A stretch of 64,000 nt of DNA. It comes from Riptortus pedestris (taxonomy: Eukaryota; Arthropoda; Insecta; Hemiptera; Alydidae). The DNA is taken from assembly GCA_019009955.1 (NCBI GenBank), contig CM032233.1, positions 90,006,001 to 90,070,000 of the forward strand. Direction: 5' to 3'. The notes under the pieces were generated by a model. The model was given only the letters and a program-made list of their open reading frames with translations, was not told where the DNA came from and searched no databases. This document shows, one piece after another, positions 20,606 to 33,065 of the stretch. The position numbers were made by a program, and so were the translations under genes. Position 1 is the stretch's first letter; the number at the start of each line of letters is the position of its first letter.

Positions 20606-21748
20606 GAAAAAAAAATTGAAATTTCTCACTACGCCATTATTATTTGTTAACGAACTCACTAATACTAAATGGCTAATTTCCAACCTAAGTTCATCATTAA
20701 GAGTATTTCAAGATTGATACAAGAGCTTCATTGCTTTAAAATTTCAGAATTTAATGAAAGGAAGATTGAAAGAAAGAAAGGTTCTTTCAAAAGCTAATAT
20801 TTCCGAATTGTAGTCACTTTAGGTGTTAGAGGTATGAGGGAAATGACTTTCTGGACCGTGGAAAACAATATTTTGTATATAAGCTTCGAATAAAACGTTT
20901 TATTTTGGCTAATGTCTAATGTGCGACGACTTAAAGGTGGGTTAACTGTAGGCTGGAAATTAAAAAAATGTAATTATGGGAGTTAATATTAGAGATAAAA
21001 AAAAAATACATACATGTGAATTTCGACTCCAACTTCATCTCGGCGAGTGAAACCGCCGTTCAACTACTATAATGTTTTAGAATGTCCAACAAACTTCAAA
21101 TTTCCAACAGTTAGGCCATCTATGTCACGGATTAATAAAAACCTGGTTGTTCTTTCGCCACATTCAATCATCTCTGACGAATCTTGATTAACTTATAGTC
21201 TAGATTAACTTCGTTAAACATCTAATGACTCATTTTATATTATGGCAATTAGATAAATTGGCGTTTTAAACCCTTGGAAAAAACTGACTGAGAAATATGA
21301 CGTGAAACTAAGTTGGAGATCATTTCTTTTCTTTTTGTGTCTGCTGTTTCAATGGAAAATTTAATACTTGTGAAAACCTCATGACTTCCTCGTACTCCTA
21401 TTAAATTAAATATAAAAACTGGTTCTATGCTCTGCATTTAAACTTGTTTCATTTGTACATAATATACGGTTTCTAGGTTTCAAACCATCGAAAAAACCTA
21501 TTATAGAACTGAAATAAAAACTGTTTTAAACAGAAGGTACAGATCTCTTTTGATATAAACTATAAATATTCTAGAGCACTCCTGCATATCAAATACGTTC
21601 TGAGAAATTGGTAATATTTAATTTTCACCTTCCACTGCCCCCCTCATCATTCTCCCATCAGTCGATGTCAATCAAAAGAGCGGCACACAACAAGATGATA
21701 TTTCGGCGACTAAATATGATATTTCATCATTCTAAGACTAGTCGTTTT
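20606..21748. other. Interval with one weak family H fragment
   Basis: About 20870-21000 carries AAGCTTCGAATAAAACG and GGTGGGTTAACTGTAGGCTG, a degraded minus-oriented piece of the family H core. The remainder shows nothing recognised. Confidence 0.4.
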
Positions 21749-21825
21749 AACAGGTTTCCCTTAAGTGAGTTATTGAGGTTGTATTCCTGGCACGATTTTC
21801 GAATGTCCATCGATCATATATAAAA
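21749..21825 (+). mobile_element. Family H 5'-end fragment
   Basis: ACAGGTTTCCCTTAAGTGAG, TTATTGAGGTTGTATTCCTG and CACGATTTTCGAATGTCC, then truncated at the microsatellite position (ATATATA). Confidence 0.7.
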
Positions 21826-22470
21826 ATTGTATTTGCGATAATTTATTACAATTCATCAAATACTCCATTAACAAATACATTACAACCATAAAAAAAAATA
21901 ATACATAAAACAGCGTCTGTACATTTGGACTCGCTACACCTTTGAGATTGACCACACGGGTCAACATTTGTGAGCCCCAAAATTTGGGGTGACTCGCCTA
22001 AGCTCGCCTAACACATCTAGGATAGACCTTAACCTAGACTTAAACAAGAAATATAATAATAATAATAATATAAAATAAAGATAATATTAATATAAAATAC
22101 ACAAGAACAAATATAATAGAAATAACCAAAATATAAAACACAACTCCGTAACAGAAAATAAGTAAATAAAAGAGCTCTGCCAGTCCGTACAAAGAACAAA
22201 AACAAACATAATCTCAAAATAAAAACTCCTAAATAGATTATGGATTACAAGGCAGCAAACCAGGTCCTCACACAGCGATGGTCCAGTTTTACCCTGGGCT
22301 ACGTCCTTGGGAGCACTTCACGCCGACGACTGGATCCTGTTCGGAGGGTGGCGATTTTCTTGAAAGTTCCAAAATTCATATTGCCAGCCCGAAGTATTCG
22401 CAGGGCCATCCAGTGCAGGACTCGGCTTCCCACGCCAATACTCCTAAGCTCCTTCGCAGTCCACTGATGG
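21826..22470. other. Interval with a GC-richer island at 22240-22465
   Basis: 22040-22140 is AT-rich with (AAT)n. 22240-22465 is clearly less AT-rich, with two overlapping plus-strand frames (75 and 73 codons) and one minus frame, none with a recognisable domain. It could be a fragment of an unrecognised mobile element. It ends exactly where a family H copy begins. Confidence 0.4.
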
Positions 22471-23341
22471 ATGGAGATGACGAAAATGAGGCCTTTTGAA
22501 AATTGTGTATATATATATATACATACTTGTCGGTTACCGCTCTAGCTGTCGCAATTATTGTTGTAGTGTTACCTAACTCGATATATAAGTGTTTCATACC
22601 AAACTATAGATCAAGTTCGTTAACGGCTAAAATCAGAGAGGGGGAAAAGGAGAAGAATTTCGAAAATTCGAAATGTTTCCGTTCTAATACGTAGGATCGA
22701 AAACGTGTATAGAACTAATCATGCTTTTAAATTTAATTGTCTATAAATCTCGTTATATACATATTTTCTATAAGATTAATATTAACCGAGATATTTGGAA
22801 TTGTTAGTTTTCAGCCTTCAGTAAACTCCTGCTCATGTTCTAATAACAATAAGCTGTTATAACAGAACCTCTTTATTCTAAGCTTAAATACCAAATATTG
22901 CTGTTGATGACGTTATAAATTAAGTTTTTACGTCCTTGTCTCCAAAATGTTCATTTGACCTATGCCATACTTGATATTTAACAGATTTATTCAACACTAA
23001 AGATAATATTTGTGATTTAAAGAAATCGGACCAGGAATAGGTAGAGTTTATAGAGGGAGGGGCATTTGAAAATTGAAGCTATATGTCGGATCTTAAAATG
23101 TTTTAGATTCAATCTTGTTAACAACCTGTTGAAGCTCTGCAATTTTTGTTCTATACATTTTTTCGTAACTCAAGTACTAAGCCAGTTATCCGAGTTTTTT
23201 CATTTCAGTCTTCTGTAACCCCCCCCCCCTTCTTCTCATCCTTTTTTTTCATAGAAATAGAGATGTGGTGAGATGAGATCACGTGTGCCATACCAGCAAA
23301 TGGGAAATTTTCTTAGATTACGCAGCCCCTGCGTGACGGAC
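22471..23341 (+). mobile_element. Family H copy, duplicated-core subtype, 5' truncated
   Basis: It begins inside the conserved 5' block (GGAGATGACGAAAATGAGG), then a short (TA)n, TTACCGCTCTAGCTGTCG and core block 1. Core block 2 starts near 22905 (GATGACGTTATAAATTAAG, CATACTTGATATTTAAC, GAAATCGGACCAGGAATAGG). A poly-C run at 23220-23229 is followed by GAGATGAGATCACGTGTGCC, GGGAAATTTTCTTAGATTAC, GCAGCCCCTGCGTGACGGAC. The 3' end is intact. Confidence 0.85.
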
Positions 23342-23416
23342 ATTTTGAATTATGCGTGATACGTGGATACGTATAGATGTCATTCTGTTACTTGCCCCAA
23401 TTGTATTGTTATATTC

Positions 23417-23418
<2 letters not shown>

Positions 23419-23473
<55 letters not shown>
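23419..23473. repeat. (TA)n microsatellite outside family H
   Basis: About 27 TA units, ~75 bp beyond the end of the preceding H copy, followed by short GTGTGTG and TACATACAC runs. Confidence 0.97.
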
Positions 23474-23477
<4 letters not shown>

Positions 23478-23529
23478 GAGTCCGTGTGTGTGTATACATA
23501 CACATGTACATGTATATACACACTCAAAT

Positions 23530-25871
23530 ACATTTTCAGGGCCGTTTAGACCTGGTTAAAGCATTCGAAGACTATCCTGGAAGAAGAAAAAAAATATAAA
23601 ACCCGGGAAAGCAGTCTAAACTTTATTTAGTTGCGAGGTTAAAACTCCGGACCTTCTTTTACTTCCCCCGACACCACCTCAGTATCGTGAGGTATTTGAG
23701 TTGTTTGAATAATGAAGTAGCTATCTTTAGTCTGAAACGCCACCAGTCTGTACCGACCAAGTCGTGAGGCCCTTCATAAGTAATTAAGCCAAATATATAT
23801 ATATATCAATAGATATTAAGTTAGAATATACAACTTTTGGGAACTTCAACAAAAGTCAGGATATTTCCTATTATAATGTTTGAAGATTTCTGGCAATAGG
23901 GAGATTGACTGTATTTAGTTAATGGAATAATATCTTCGAGGATAGTTAGTAATAATAATTAAAAAGCCTATAATAAGTTTTGGTGGTAGACTGGATACGT
24001 TTTTAGAAATACTTACCGTTAATGTAAAGTTCACCGTATATTTATAACTCCGCTATTTATAATCAGTTTAAATTTGCCTCCTGTATTTTCTCAGAGCTAA
24101 TGTGTTTGCCGCCACAAAATCTCCAGCCATCCTTATTCTCAAATAATATATAAATATAATTCATGATGACTCTGCTGAACCCTCTGAGAAGTGAATCTCA
24201 ACATCGTGATTTACTGTAGCTAAGCTCTAGCTAATAAAATAGCCCACTCCAAGACAAAACTTGTCTAAAGATCCTAAGTTACGTGTTCCAGCGAAATCCC
24301 CAACAATATTTAGCGTCTGACAGACAGAAAAAAATATTTGGGTCATTCAAATTCCTTCCATATAATATATTTCTACTTTTGAGCGGAAGTTTTGTTACGG
24401 CATCCAAAAATAGAATATTTGAGTTATATATAGAACTCGATTTATGCAAATATATTCTGAGCGAGTAACAGCACATAAACTCGTTCCGGCAAGGTCACTG
24501 TCTCGTAAGTCCTCGATTGAGTTGGAGAACATTTGGCTTCTTTCCAATAGGCAATAATTCGGTTTGACGATTTCGCTTTGTGCATCAACGTATCGTTAAT
24601 GAGCAAGTATCAGCACATTTACAAGTCTGTGTATCTCTTTTCAACTTGCATTAAATTCCAATGGCTACTGAGGGAAGAAATAAGTATGTTTCATTTCAAC
24701 AGTATTAAATAGTTTGTTTCATGGACCATCATTAGTCAGGTTTAGAGGAGTGTTATTGGTACTACCCTTTCCATTAGCCATAAGATAACATATCCTAACT
24801 CATATATAACTTTAAATATATTAAAAGCTCCAATGTGAAAATGGGAGTATATTTCGTTTTCTGTGTGCTTTAGTAATTATACAACTACTAGTTTATTATT
24901 CCGTTATAATTCAATAAAATAATTTGTATTATTAGTAGCTCTGATATTTTTCACTACAATCATAGAATAAATTCTGGCATTCTATAAATAATTATGAAAT
25001 AAAATTAAATACTTCAGCAAATAAAAAAAATGAATGAAAGTTGTTCTGGGTCAATACCATTAATTTATAATTTCAAATTCATTAATTATACAATACTTAA
25101 AAATGTAGTTTAAGAGCACTTTGAATTACGGAGTTTGTTTATATTGTGCAAATAATGATATCCTTCACTTTTATAATAAGTTTTTCTAATAATTGATATC
25201 AGTTTGTAAATTTGAGTATTCTTAATTAAATATGCCAATCTAGAAATACATCACTAAATATATTAAACAGCCTTAATAAACGAATAGTAGATCAACACAA
25301 TTAAAACTTTATTACTTCATATTACATATTATTTAGGCTCCTTGTCTAATTCTCACTTACAATATGTCAGTGGGACAAGACTGGAGGGCAGATTAAAGTT
25401 GTAGTCTGCATGCTCATACCGGCTAATGCCTGTTATAAGTTAGGTTATGTAGGCTACAGGCTACGGAGGGATGGCTATCTAACAAATAGAATTTTCTCCA
25501 CTCATGACTTTACTGGTGTGAATGGAATTTTCCTCAACATGCCTTTATTCCTGGATGGTCTGATGCAGAAGGCAATAGGAAACTACTGCATGCAGATATG
25601 ACCCTCTTATTCGCTTGTTCGGTCCCTTGAAGATCAGGTTTACCTGGTCACGACACCAATTACCAGGCCTGTAAATACTACATACATTGCATATATAACT
25701 TACCTTTTAAAAATAATCAGAAGGATACATTTCTTTAGCTGTTTGTAAAAACATGTAGTAAATAGCATTAGTGCAATGAAGGAATTCTAAAATACTAAAT
25801 ATTTTCAGTACGGTGTTTTATATCCATACTAATGTGAGAGTGAGTTTGTGCGGGTGTATGTAAGTGCTTAC

Positions 25872-25873
<2 letters not shown>
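23530..25873. other. Long interval without recognised feature
   Basis: No protein domain, no copy of the repeats found elsewhere and no RNA gene recognised. Several 60-65 codon frames are unconvincing. This and 36.4-38.5 kb are the longest stretches free of family H. Confidence 0.5.

Positions 25874-25953
<80 letters not shown>
25874..25953. repeat. Compound microsatellite (TA)n-(TG)n
   Basis: About 21 TA units followed by about 18 TG units. Confidence 0.98.
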
Positions 25954-25957
<4 letters not shown>

Positions 25958-26091
25958 TCAACATACACACGTGCGCTCACTCTTGAACTTCAGCAAATGA
26001 TATTTAATTTCGAATGATATTATACAAAATAATATTAGCTTATACTTGAATTCTTATAAAAGTAGAAGATGTCTCTTGAAAGAGTGCTATA

Positions 26092-26293
26092 CATTATTAT
26101 TATTTATTAACTTCCCTTTTGCTACTTTGGCTAATTGGGGTGAACTATCAACTGGTTAACACCAGGATGGAACCAAGGACTTTATTTAATGAATTCGTCA
26201 CTAAATAAATCCCTATTGCCCATGCGGGAATCTATCTCGCCACTCTAGGTTTGCCATGTGTTATTAGGACGCATTAACTCACATGGCCCGCTA
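26092..26293 (-). mobile_element. tRNA-derived SINE S1, near full length
   Basis: Read on the minus strand: GGGCCATGTGAGTTAATGCG (A-box-like), AAACCTAGAGTGGCGAG followed by ATAGATTCCCGC (B-box-like; the 31 kb copy keeps GTTCGATTC), then TTTATTTAGTGACGAATTC, a body, and an A/T-rich tail ending in AATAATAATA. The second copy is at 31411-31610. SINEs are transcribed by RNA polymerase III from the internal A and B boxes and mobilised by a partner LINE. The tRNA of origin cannot be read with confidence. Confidence 0.75.
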
Positions 26294-27362
26294 AAAATGA
26301 TTTTAATTGTGCATCCTTAGATAATCCAATCACAAACAAATGTGAATTTAAATTTCCAAACACGAGCTTTTTTTTTTTTTACTTTTTTCCGCAGTTCACA
26401 GCTTAAAATGCGTTGAAACTTCAAAGAAAGTTGTGTAACTTTTTTGACCGAAGCTATTTTGCATGATCATGAAATTCATTCTTTCACAAATATAAATTGT
26501 TTCCTTTTCGTAAAAGGTGAAACAATAAGAGGGCAACAACCCAAGTAATCAGTGGCCTTCAAAACTCTACAGATATAGCAGTCATATTTTAGTATTCTTT
26601 TCTTCTTTTTTTATGTCAACTGTCAACTTTTATGACACTCTTTCCAATGAGTAACGAACACAGGCGATAAATTACACGCACGATATTGGCCTTCAAACTA
26701 AATTTACAAGAGTCTTTGAATGTGTGTGTACAGTTTTGATATCGAAGTGTCTACATAAATGCTACATGGCTAATTTTACTGAACCTATTTTCCCCCCGTG
26801 AATATCAGCCTGCCGACGGCTATAGTTTTGACTGTTTCCTCAAGCAGTTTGTGATCCAATAACTATAAAAGGTTCTGGGCTTTGAGAAAGAAGCGGAAAT
26901 AATGGTGTACAGTTGGAGGGAGCACCGTTGAGCTCAATAGTCCATGGAGGGGTCAGTAGCCTCCAGCTCATGGCTGTACCTGCCTATAGCCGGCAGGACC
27001 CTTCTTTAGTTTCGCCAGTCAATCTTTTTTACAAGCTTTCCTTCCACATGCACAGCGAAGAAACCTTCCAACGAAGACACTCTAATTACAAAGGCAAGAC
27101 TCCTAAATGAGCTCCGATCAAGCCCCCCAGATAATATAAATGGGGACAAGCCATGGTACTTTGTAATTAAAAGTTTTATAAATATAAAATATCTGTGTAT
27201 AATAGCTGATGTTAGTATTGAAATAATGTAATAAATGTAAAACTTCCTTGAACTTACTCAAGTACTAACAGCAATCGCATTACTAATAATTCTATGTATA
27301 CATACCTAGTGTGTGTGAGCGAGTGTAAGCATACTCATACATACATCAAATTAATTATATGA
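26294..27362. other. Interval without recognised gene; GC-richer patch at 26910-27130
   Basis: 26910-27130 is less AT-rich, with a 65-codon plus frame (MEGAPLSSIVHGGVSSLQLM...) lacking a recognisable domain. The rest is background. Confidence 0.4.
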
Positions 27363-27433
27363 ATTTTATCATAGAAATCATCACCAACCAAATTTGCCAT
27401 ATACTTTGGTTGGTGATAATTCGAATGATAAAG
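27363..27433. ncRNA. Compact hairpin, candidate pre-miRNA-like structure
   Basis: ATCACCAACCAAA and TTTGGTTGGTGAT form a perfect 13 bp stem around an ~11 nt loop. The stem continues outward imperfectly (TTTTATCATAGAA against TTCGAATGATAAAG) to a total of ~70 nt. Size and shape suit a microRNA precursor, but nothing shows that it is transcribed, and short hairpins are common in AT-rich repeats. Confidence 0.25.
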
Positions 27434-27540
27434 TACATTAAATATTCAGATATATTTAATAATAAAACCACATTTTTATCATTTATATCCATTTGAGTTT
27501 ACGAGTATATATCAATATTTGATATATATAAGAGTAAATA

Positions 27541-28610
<1,070 letters not shown>

Positions 28611-28618
28611 AACCGTGT

Positions 28619-29000
28619 ATCATTATTTTTCGCTTCAAAACGGAATAATTGTATGATGTGCACAAATCGTTGTTTCTTTCACAAAGAAAACTGTTATTAA
28701 ATTCTTGAGTCTGTCTATGTATTACATTCGTCTGCAAATCAGCCAAATATCTTAAGAAACCAGTTATATTTTAAGTATGGTTATTTATAAAATTTGAATT
28801 TGTCACGTGATAAGCTATATTGACTTTACGTATTGGCAACTAATGATAATTTAAATTGCTACTGCTGTTTAATCCATGCTTAACTATGTTTTTCAAGGCT
28901 AACTTAGTCTTTAATCAATTTTTTCTGTTACCCGGATCATTTCTAGGTCTAACAAATCCAGACTTGGGTCGTTTGTGGTATATCTACGCGAAATCTAAAC
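28619..29000. repeat. Repeat R2, unit 2
   Basis: A diverged direct copy of 27541-27945, truncated at the insertion point of the family H copy at 29018. Confidence 0.8.
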
Positions 29001-29017
29001 CTCATTCAATACATATA

Positions 29018-29144
29018 AGTAGGTTTCCCATAAGACAAATCAGCTATTGAGGTTGTACTCATGAAGCGATTTATAAAAGGCTTTCCAAACATTCTACAAA
29101 CATACATCAATCCCCATTCAGGCGACGACTAAAATGAGATAAAT

Positions 29145-29193
<49 letters not shown>

Positions 29194-29304
29194 CATATAT
29201 ATATTATAATATTATTATAATATATATGGGGAGAACTTATCAATAGAGTGTTATTTTAGCATGCGGGAAATCTGCTTAGTTAACGAAGCCCCTGCGTGAC
29301 TGAC
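29018..29304 (+). mobile_element. Family H copy, miniature (~287 bp) with both ends
   Basis: The 5' end is AGGTTTCCCATAAGACAAAT, then TATTGAGGTTGTACTCATGA. A long TA-rich array with ATACATATA interruptions follows, then directly GCGGGAAATCTGCTTAGTTA, ACGAAGCCCCTGCGTGACTG. The whole core is gone, leaving two ends joined by a microsatellite. The hairpin ACGaAGCCCCTGCGT carries one mismatch. Confidence 0.85.
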
Positions 29305-29612
29305 GTTTTCCATATTTAGTCCCTTATCATTCTGCTACTACTTTGCAAAACATATAAAAAATAGGCGTACTGCAAACAGTCTGGTATTTGGAGACTTATC
29401 TCTAACTTGAATATTAACCGATATATTTGCATTTTTTAACTATCAGTTTTCAGCAAACCCCAACTCCTACTCATGTCATATGTATTAACAATAAGCATAA
29501 TTAACAATAAATTAATTAACAATAGGTTTGTTAAACACAGGAGTACTTCTTTCGAAGCTGATATATTTTTTTCATTGATCTTTTATTGTCTGTAGTATGC
29601 ACAAATATTTTC
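29305..29612 (+). mobile_element. Family H core fragment
   Basis: From about 29400: TTGAATATTAACCGATATAT, TTTGCATTTTTTAAC, CAAACCCCAACTCCTACTCA and CACAAATATTTTCGG, a 3' core piece without ends, upstream of the next copy. Confidence 0.65.
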
Positions 29613-29724
29613 GGTTGACTTAAGGGAAATCAGCTTTTCTTTGTACTCATGACGCGATTTTCGAAAACGTTCCACAAATATCCATCGATCCTATCTAGTA
29701 TATGAGAAAAATGAGGTCCCTTCA

Positions 29725-29776
<52 letters not shown>

Positions 29777-30141
29777 CCCTATCGGTCTCAATTTTTGTTT
29801 GATCATTAACAAAATCGATATTTAAACGTTTTATTTAAAAATGAAGATGAATGAAGTTCGTTAACGGCTAAAATTGGAAGAGTGGGAGGGACGGGGTTAA
29901 AGGGTGAGAATTTCGAAGATTCTTAATATCTCTGTTATTATGCGTCGGATCGAAAAATTAAATAGAACCAACCTTATTGAAAATGTAATGTTCTATAAAT
30001 GTTATGATATACGTTTTTTCCACTATCTTGATTATTAGCCAAGATATTTGCATTTTTTAGTTTTCGGCCTCGAGTAAACCCCCACTCCTACTAATGTTAT
30101 ATTAACAATAACCTGTCGTGTCATGAAACACTTTATTTGAA

Positions 30142-30203
<62 letters not shown>

Positions 30204-30248
30204 GCATATATATGTGTGCATGTACATATGTACGTGTGTGTGTGTGTG

Positions 30249-30298
<50 letters not shown>

Positions 30299-30960
30299 GT
30301 GTCGTGTGTGTATGTGCGTGCGCATGAGTGAAACTTGAAGTTCGATAATGGATGGAATCGGACCAGTGGGAGAGAAAGGTTTAGAGATGGAATTTTGAAC
30401 ATTCTAAATATCTTCGTTATTAAACATCAAACCGAAAAATTGCATACAATCAATTTTCTTCTAAAATTGAATTTCCTATGAATGTTATTGCTTACATTAT
30501 TTTCTATATTGTAGATTAATCGAGATATTTGCATTATTGAGATTCAGCATTCAGTAAACTCATGCCATATTACCAATAACGTTGTTATATCAAGAACCAC
30601 TTTATTCGAAGCTTTAATATCAAATTTTGTAATCATTGAACTTTTACTGTATGCTTTATGTGCAAATATTTTCGGTGTGCAGTCATTATTTAAGATTTTA
30701 CGCTCTAAACTCCACAGTTTTTATTTGTTCACCAGCCAGCACGCAGTTTATTTATCCATTTCATGGAAAACTAAAGATTTCATTGAGTGATGGCTGAAAT
30801 CGGCCTTGAGAGTTTGAATAATGAAAACTCAATTGTTTTACACACGTTTCCTCTCACTCAAATGTTAACGGAGTTATTTGTATTTATTTGATTTCAGCCT
30901 TCAGTAAACCCCCACCTCAGTGTCTCAGTCACTAAGAATCTCAAGTCCAATTAATATTTA
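29613..30960 (+). mobile_element. Family H copy, extended (multiple core blocks)
   Basis: Starts ACTTAAGGGAAATCAGCTTT and ACTCATGACGCGATTTTCG, then a (TA)n array (29728-29773) and core block 1. A large compound (TA)n-(GT)n array follows (30147-30310), then core block 2 (GGATGGAATCGGACCAGTGG) and block 3 (GATGGCTGAAATCGGCC). No GACGGAC end is present. The second microsatellite lies at a different position from the usual one. Confidence 0.75.
30147..30310. repeat. Compound microsatellite (TA)n-(GT)n in family H core
   Basis: About 27 TA units, a mixed GTACATATG segment, then about 35 GT units with interruptions. Confidence 0.97.
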
Positions 30961-30989
30961 TATTACTGTTAACATAGGCGTTCTTGTCG

Positions 30990-31050
30990 TTAGAATCGAT
31001 AGATATTTGAAGAAACTTTTCGAAAGTCGTGTCATGAGTACAACCTGGAC
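30990..31050 (-). mobile_element. Family H 5'-end fragment in opposite orientation
   Basis: GAATCGATAGATATTTGAAG and GAAAGTCGTGTCATGAGTAC are an inverted 5' block directly after the plus-oriented copy. The terminal TAGCAG motif has been replaced by poly-A. Confidence 0.6.
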
Positions 31051-31347
31051 AAAAAAAAAACGGTTATCTATATAACCGCTACTGCATGAGGTGATATTGG
31101 TCCCACAAGGTCAGTTCAGGAGGACAGTGGACTGCTTCCGTTGGGCAAACGTTCAAATTTCAAAAGTTGATTGGAATAGAGATGAACTAATACAGTATTC
31201 CATTATTTTCAGCATCGCCAGAGCAATGAGAACTATATACTTTTTTTTTATTAACAGGTAGTTTGCCTAAATGTATTGTACGAATATAATTGGATGAACT
31301 GGTCAAAAATATGGAGTGCTAGGGAAATCTAAGACAACTAAATATCC

Positions 31348-31350
<3 letters not shown>
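31051..31350. other. Interval without recognised feature
   Basis: Nothing recognised. Confidence 0.4.

Positions 31351-31397
<47 letters not shown>
31351..31397. repeat. (TA)n microsatellite next to SINE S1
   Basis: About 23 TA units immediately before the 5' side of the SINE. Confidence 0.97.
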
Positions 31398-31400
<3 letters not shown>

Positions 31401-31410
31401 TCGTGTGTAT

Positions 31411-31610
31411 AAAAACATCCTGGTAAACCTAGAGTGGCGAGTTCGATTCTTGCCTGGGCAAAGGAAATTATTTAGTGACGAAATTCCTTAAATAACGTCC
31501 TAAAATCCCACCCTGGCTAGAAAAGGGTGGTAACCTGTAGATATAACCCGTCCCGATTAGCCTAAGTTGCAAAAAGTGGACGTTAATAAATAAAATAATA
31601 ATAAAAACAT
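31411..31610 (+). mobile_element. tRNA-derived SINE S1, second copy, 5' truncated
   Basis: AACCTAGAGTGGCGAGTTCG followed by ATTCTTGCCTGGGC keeps a good B-box. TTATTTAGTGACGAAATTCC follows, then CCCACCCTGG, GATTAGCCTAAGTTGC and a TTAATAAATAAAATAATAA tail. It matches the inverse of 26092-26293. Confidence 0.75.
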
Positions 31611-31940
31611 CCTTCAGGTATAAATTTCTTTAATTTATTTTTAAACAAAGATTTTTTTTTTTTTTTTATAGATTTAATACATTCCAACAGTTAGGACTCA
31701 GATACCCTTTTTCGGAATATTTATGTTAGTTTTTTTGGGTTCTAAGTATATTCTTGTATCTCGTTTTATGATTATGTATCATACTATGTCTGTAAATCAT
31801 GTTCATATTGGTTTTCATAAATAGTATTGTTTGGTATTTATATATTGAAGGAAAAGATTCCAGGTAACAAACAAATATGATCTTTAGTGTTCTCTGAAAC
31901 GGCTAAATATCGAGTATAGCATTAATAAAATAAACGCAGG

Positions 31941-32180
31941 TAATTGGAAGAAATGGCTACGCTTGCACTATAACAATTTATTAAAACTACAGAGTATTTC
32001 GAGAGTCTAGAGTCTAGTTCTAAGGGCAGTCAGTTCAACATCCAAGACCTTCGGGCACTGACGATGATGCACTGCATCTTAAGCGCTCTGTCGTTTTAAT
32101 AAAATTGTTACAGTGGAAGCGTAGACATTACTTTCATCTACCTACATTAGAAGTCACTTCCACTTGCCAGAATACCAACT
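31941..32180. repeat. Foldback family F, copy 1
   Basis: The left arm (ATGGCTACGCTTGCACTAT, AACAATTTATTAAAA) is inverted at the right (TTTTAATAAAATTGTTAC, AGTGGAAGCGTAGACATTA). 32013-32178, including CATCCAAGACCTTCGGGCAC and TGACGATGATGCACTGCATC, is closely matched at 44441-44606. Confidence 0.8.
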
Positions 32181-32214
32181 CAAAATAAAATAAACAATTT
32201 CGAAAAAAAAGAGT

Positions 32215-32955
32215 ACAATCTTAATTGACGAGGTCATCAAACAAAGAATTTGCATGTATCTGGTATAATAAAGGACTCTTGGAAACAATATTTGGTACTT
32301 AGCAGCTTAGCTAAGCTTAACTTTGGCTTGTGGTTCATGATATAACAGCTTATTGCTAATATGACATGAGTAGGGGTGGGAGATTACTGATAGATGGAAA
32401 CTAAAAACTCCAAATATCTCGGTTAATATGCATATTATAGAAAACATGTATATAAAAACATTTATAGACAATTATATTTAGAATAAAATTGCTTCTATAA
32501 ACGTTTTCGATCCCTCGTAGAGTAACGGAGATATTTCGAATTTTTGAAATTTCCCCCCTGTAACCCCCTTCGACTTCTTTCTTTCATTCATTACTTAAAA
32601 TGATTATATATCGAGTTTGGTAACAAACAAAAATTGTGACGACTAGAGCGGTAACAGACAATTACAATATGAACGGGGTACATTACAATTATTGTTATAT
32701 TTTATTAAAGCTATATTCATGTTATATGAAAGCTATTATGTTATTGTTATTTCATTATATTACAACCTCCAAAAAAAAACAACATCATCATATATAAATA
32801 TAACCTGGTCGAAAACATCAACACAATTATATATATATATATATATATATAGATCTAAACGGATCTCATTCGTTATCTTCTGGGTAGGATGGATGGATAT
32901 TTGAAGATATTTTTCTAAAATGGCATCATGAGCTGATTTAACTTAAGGGAAATCA
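32215..32955 (-). mobile_element. Family H copy with an insertion at the microsatellite position
   Basis: Runs from AATCTTAATTGACGAGGTC through the core (GACATGAGTAGGGGTGGGAG, AGAGTAACGGAGATATTTCG), GACTAGAGCGGTAACAGAC, then ~170 bp of foreign AT-rich sequence (32665-32835) and a short (TA)n. The 5' block (GGATCTCATTCGTTATCTTC) ends at TAAGGGAAATCAGCTGAAAC. The insertion shares sequence with 33472-33530 (inverted) and 33900-34000 (direct). Confidence 0.75.
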
Positions 32956-33021
32956 GCTGAAACCCTAAGTAATAAGATAAATTGATTCCAAAGATGCCAC
33001 GAGCGTGGCACTGGAGAAGGT

Positions 33022-33065
33022 TGGGGGAATCTGCTTAGTTTTAAGCAGGCCTTTTGTAACGGACA
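33022..33065 (+). mobile_element. Family H 3'-end fragment
   Basis: GGGGGAATCTGCTTAGTTTT, AAGCAGGCC and GTAACGGACATT: the terminal end alone, with a degraded hairpin, ~65 bp from the 5' end of the preceding inverted copy. Confidence 0.65.

Noticed and set aside
22240..22499. Overlapping frames in a GC-richer island as a host exon
   Set aside because: No recognised motif and no convincing splice sites. The island ends at a transposon edge, so an old repeat fragment is as likely.
31430..31475. Possible tRNA gene (GAGTGGCGAGTTCGATTC)
   Set aside because: There is no acceptor stem or anticodon arm, and the sequence recurs with a long non-tRNA body and AT-rich tail at 26.1-26.3 kb, so it is a SINE head.
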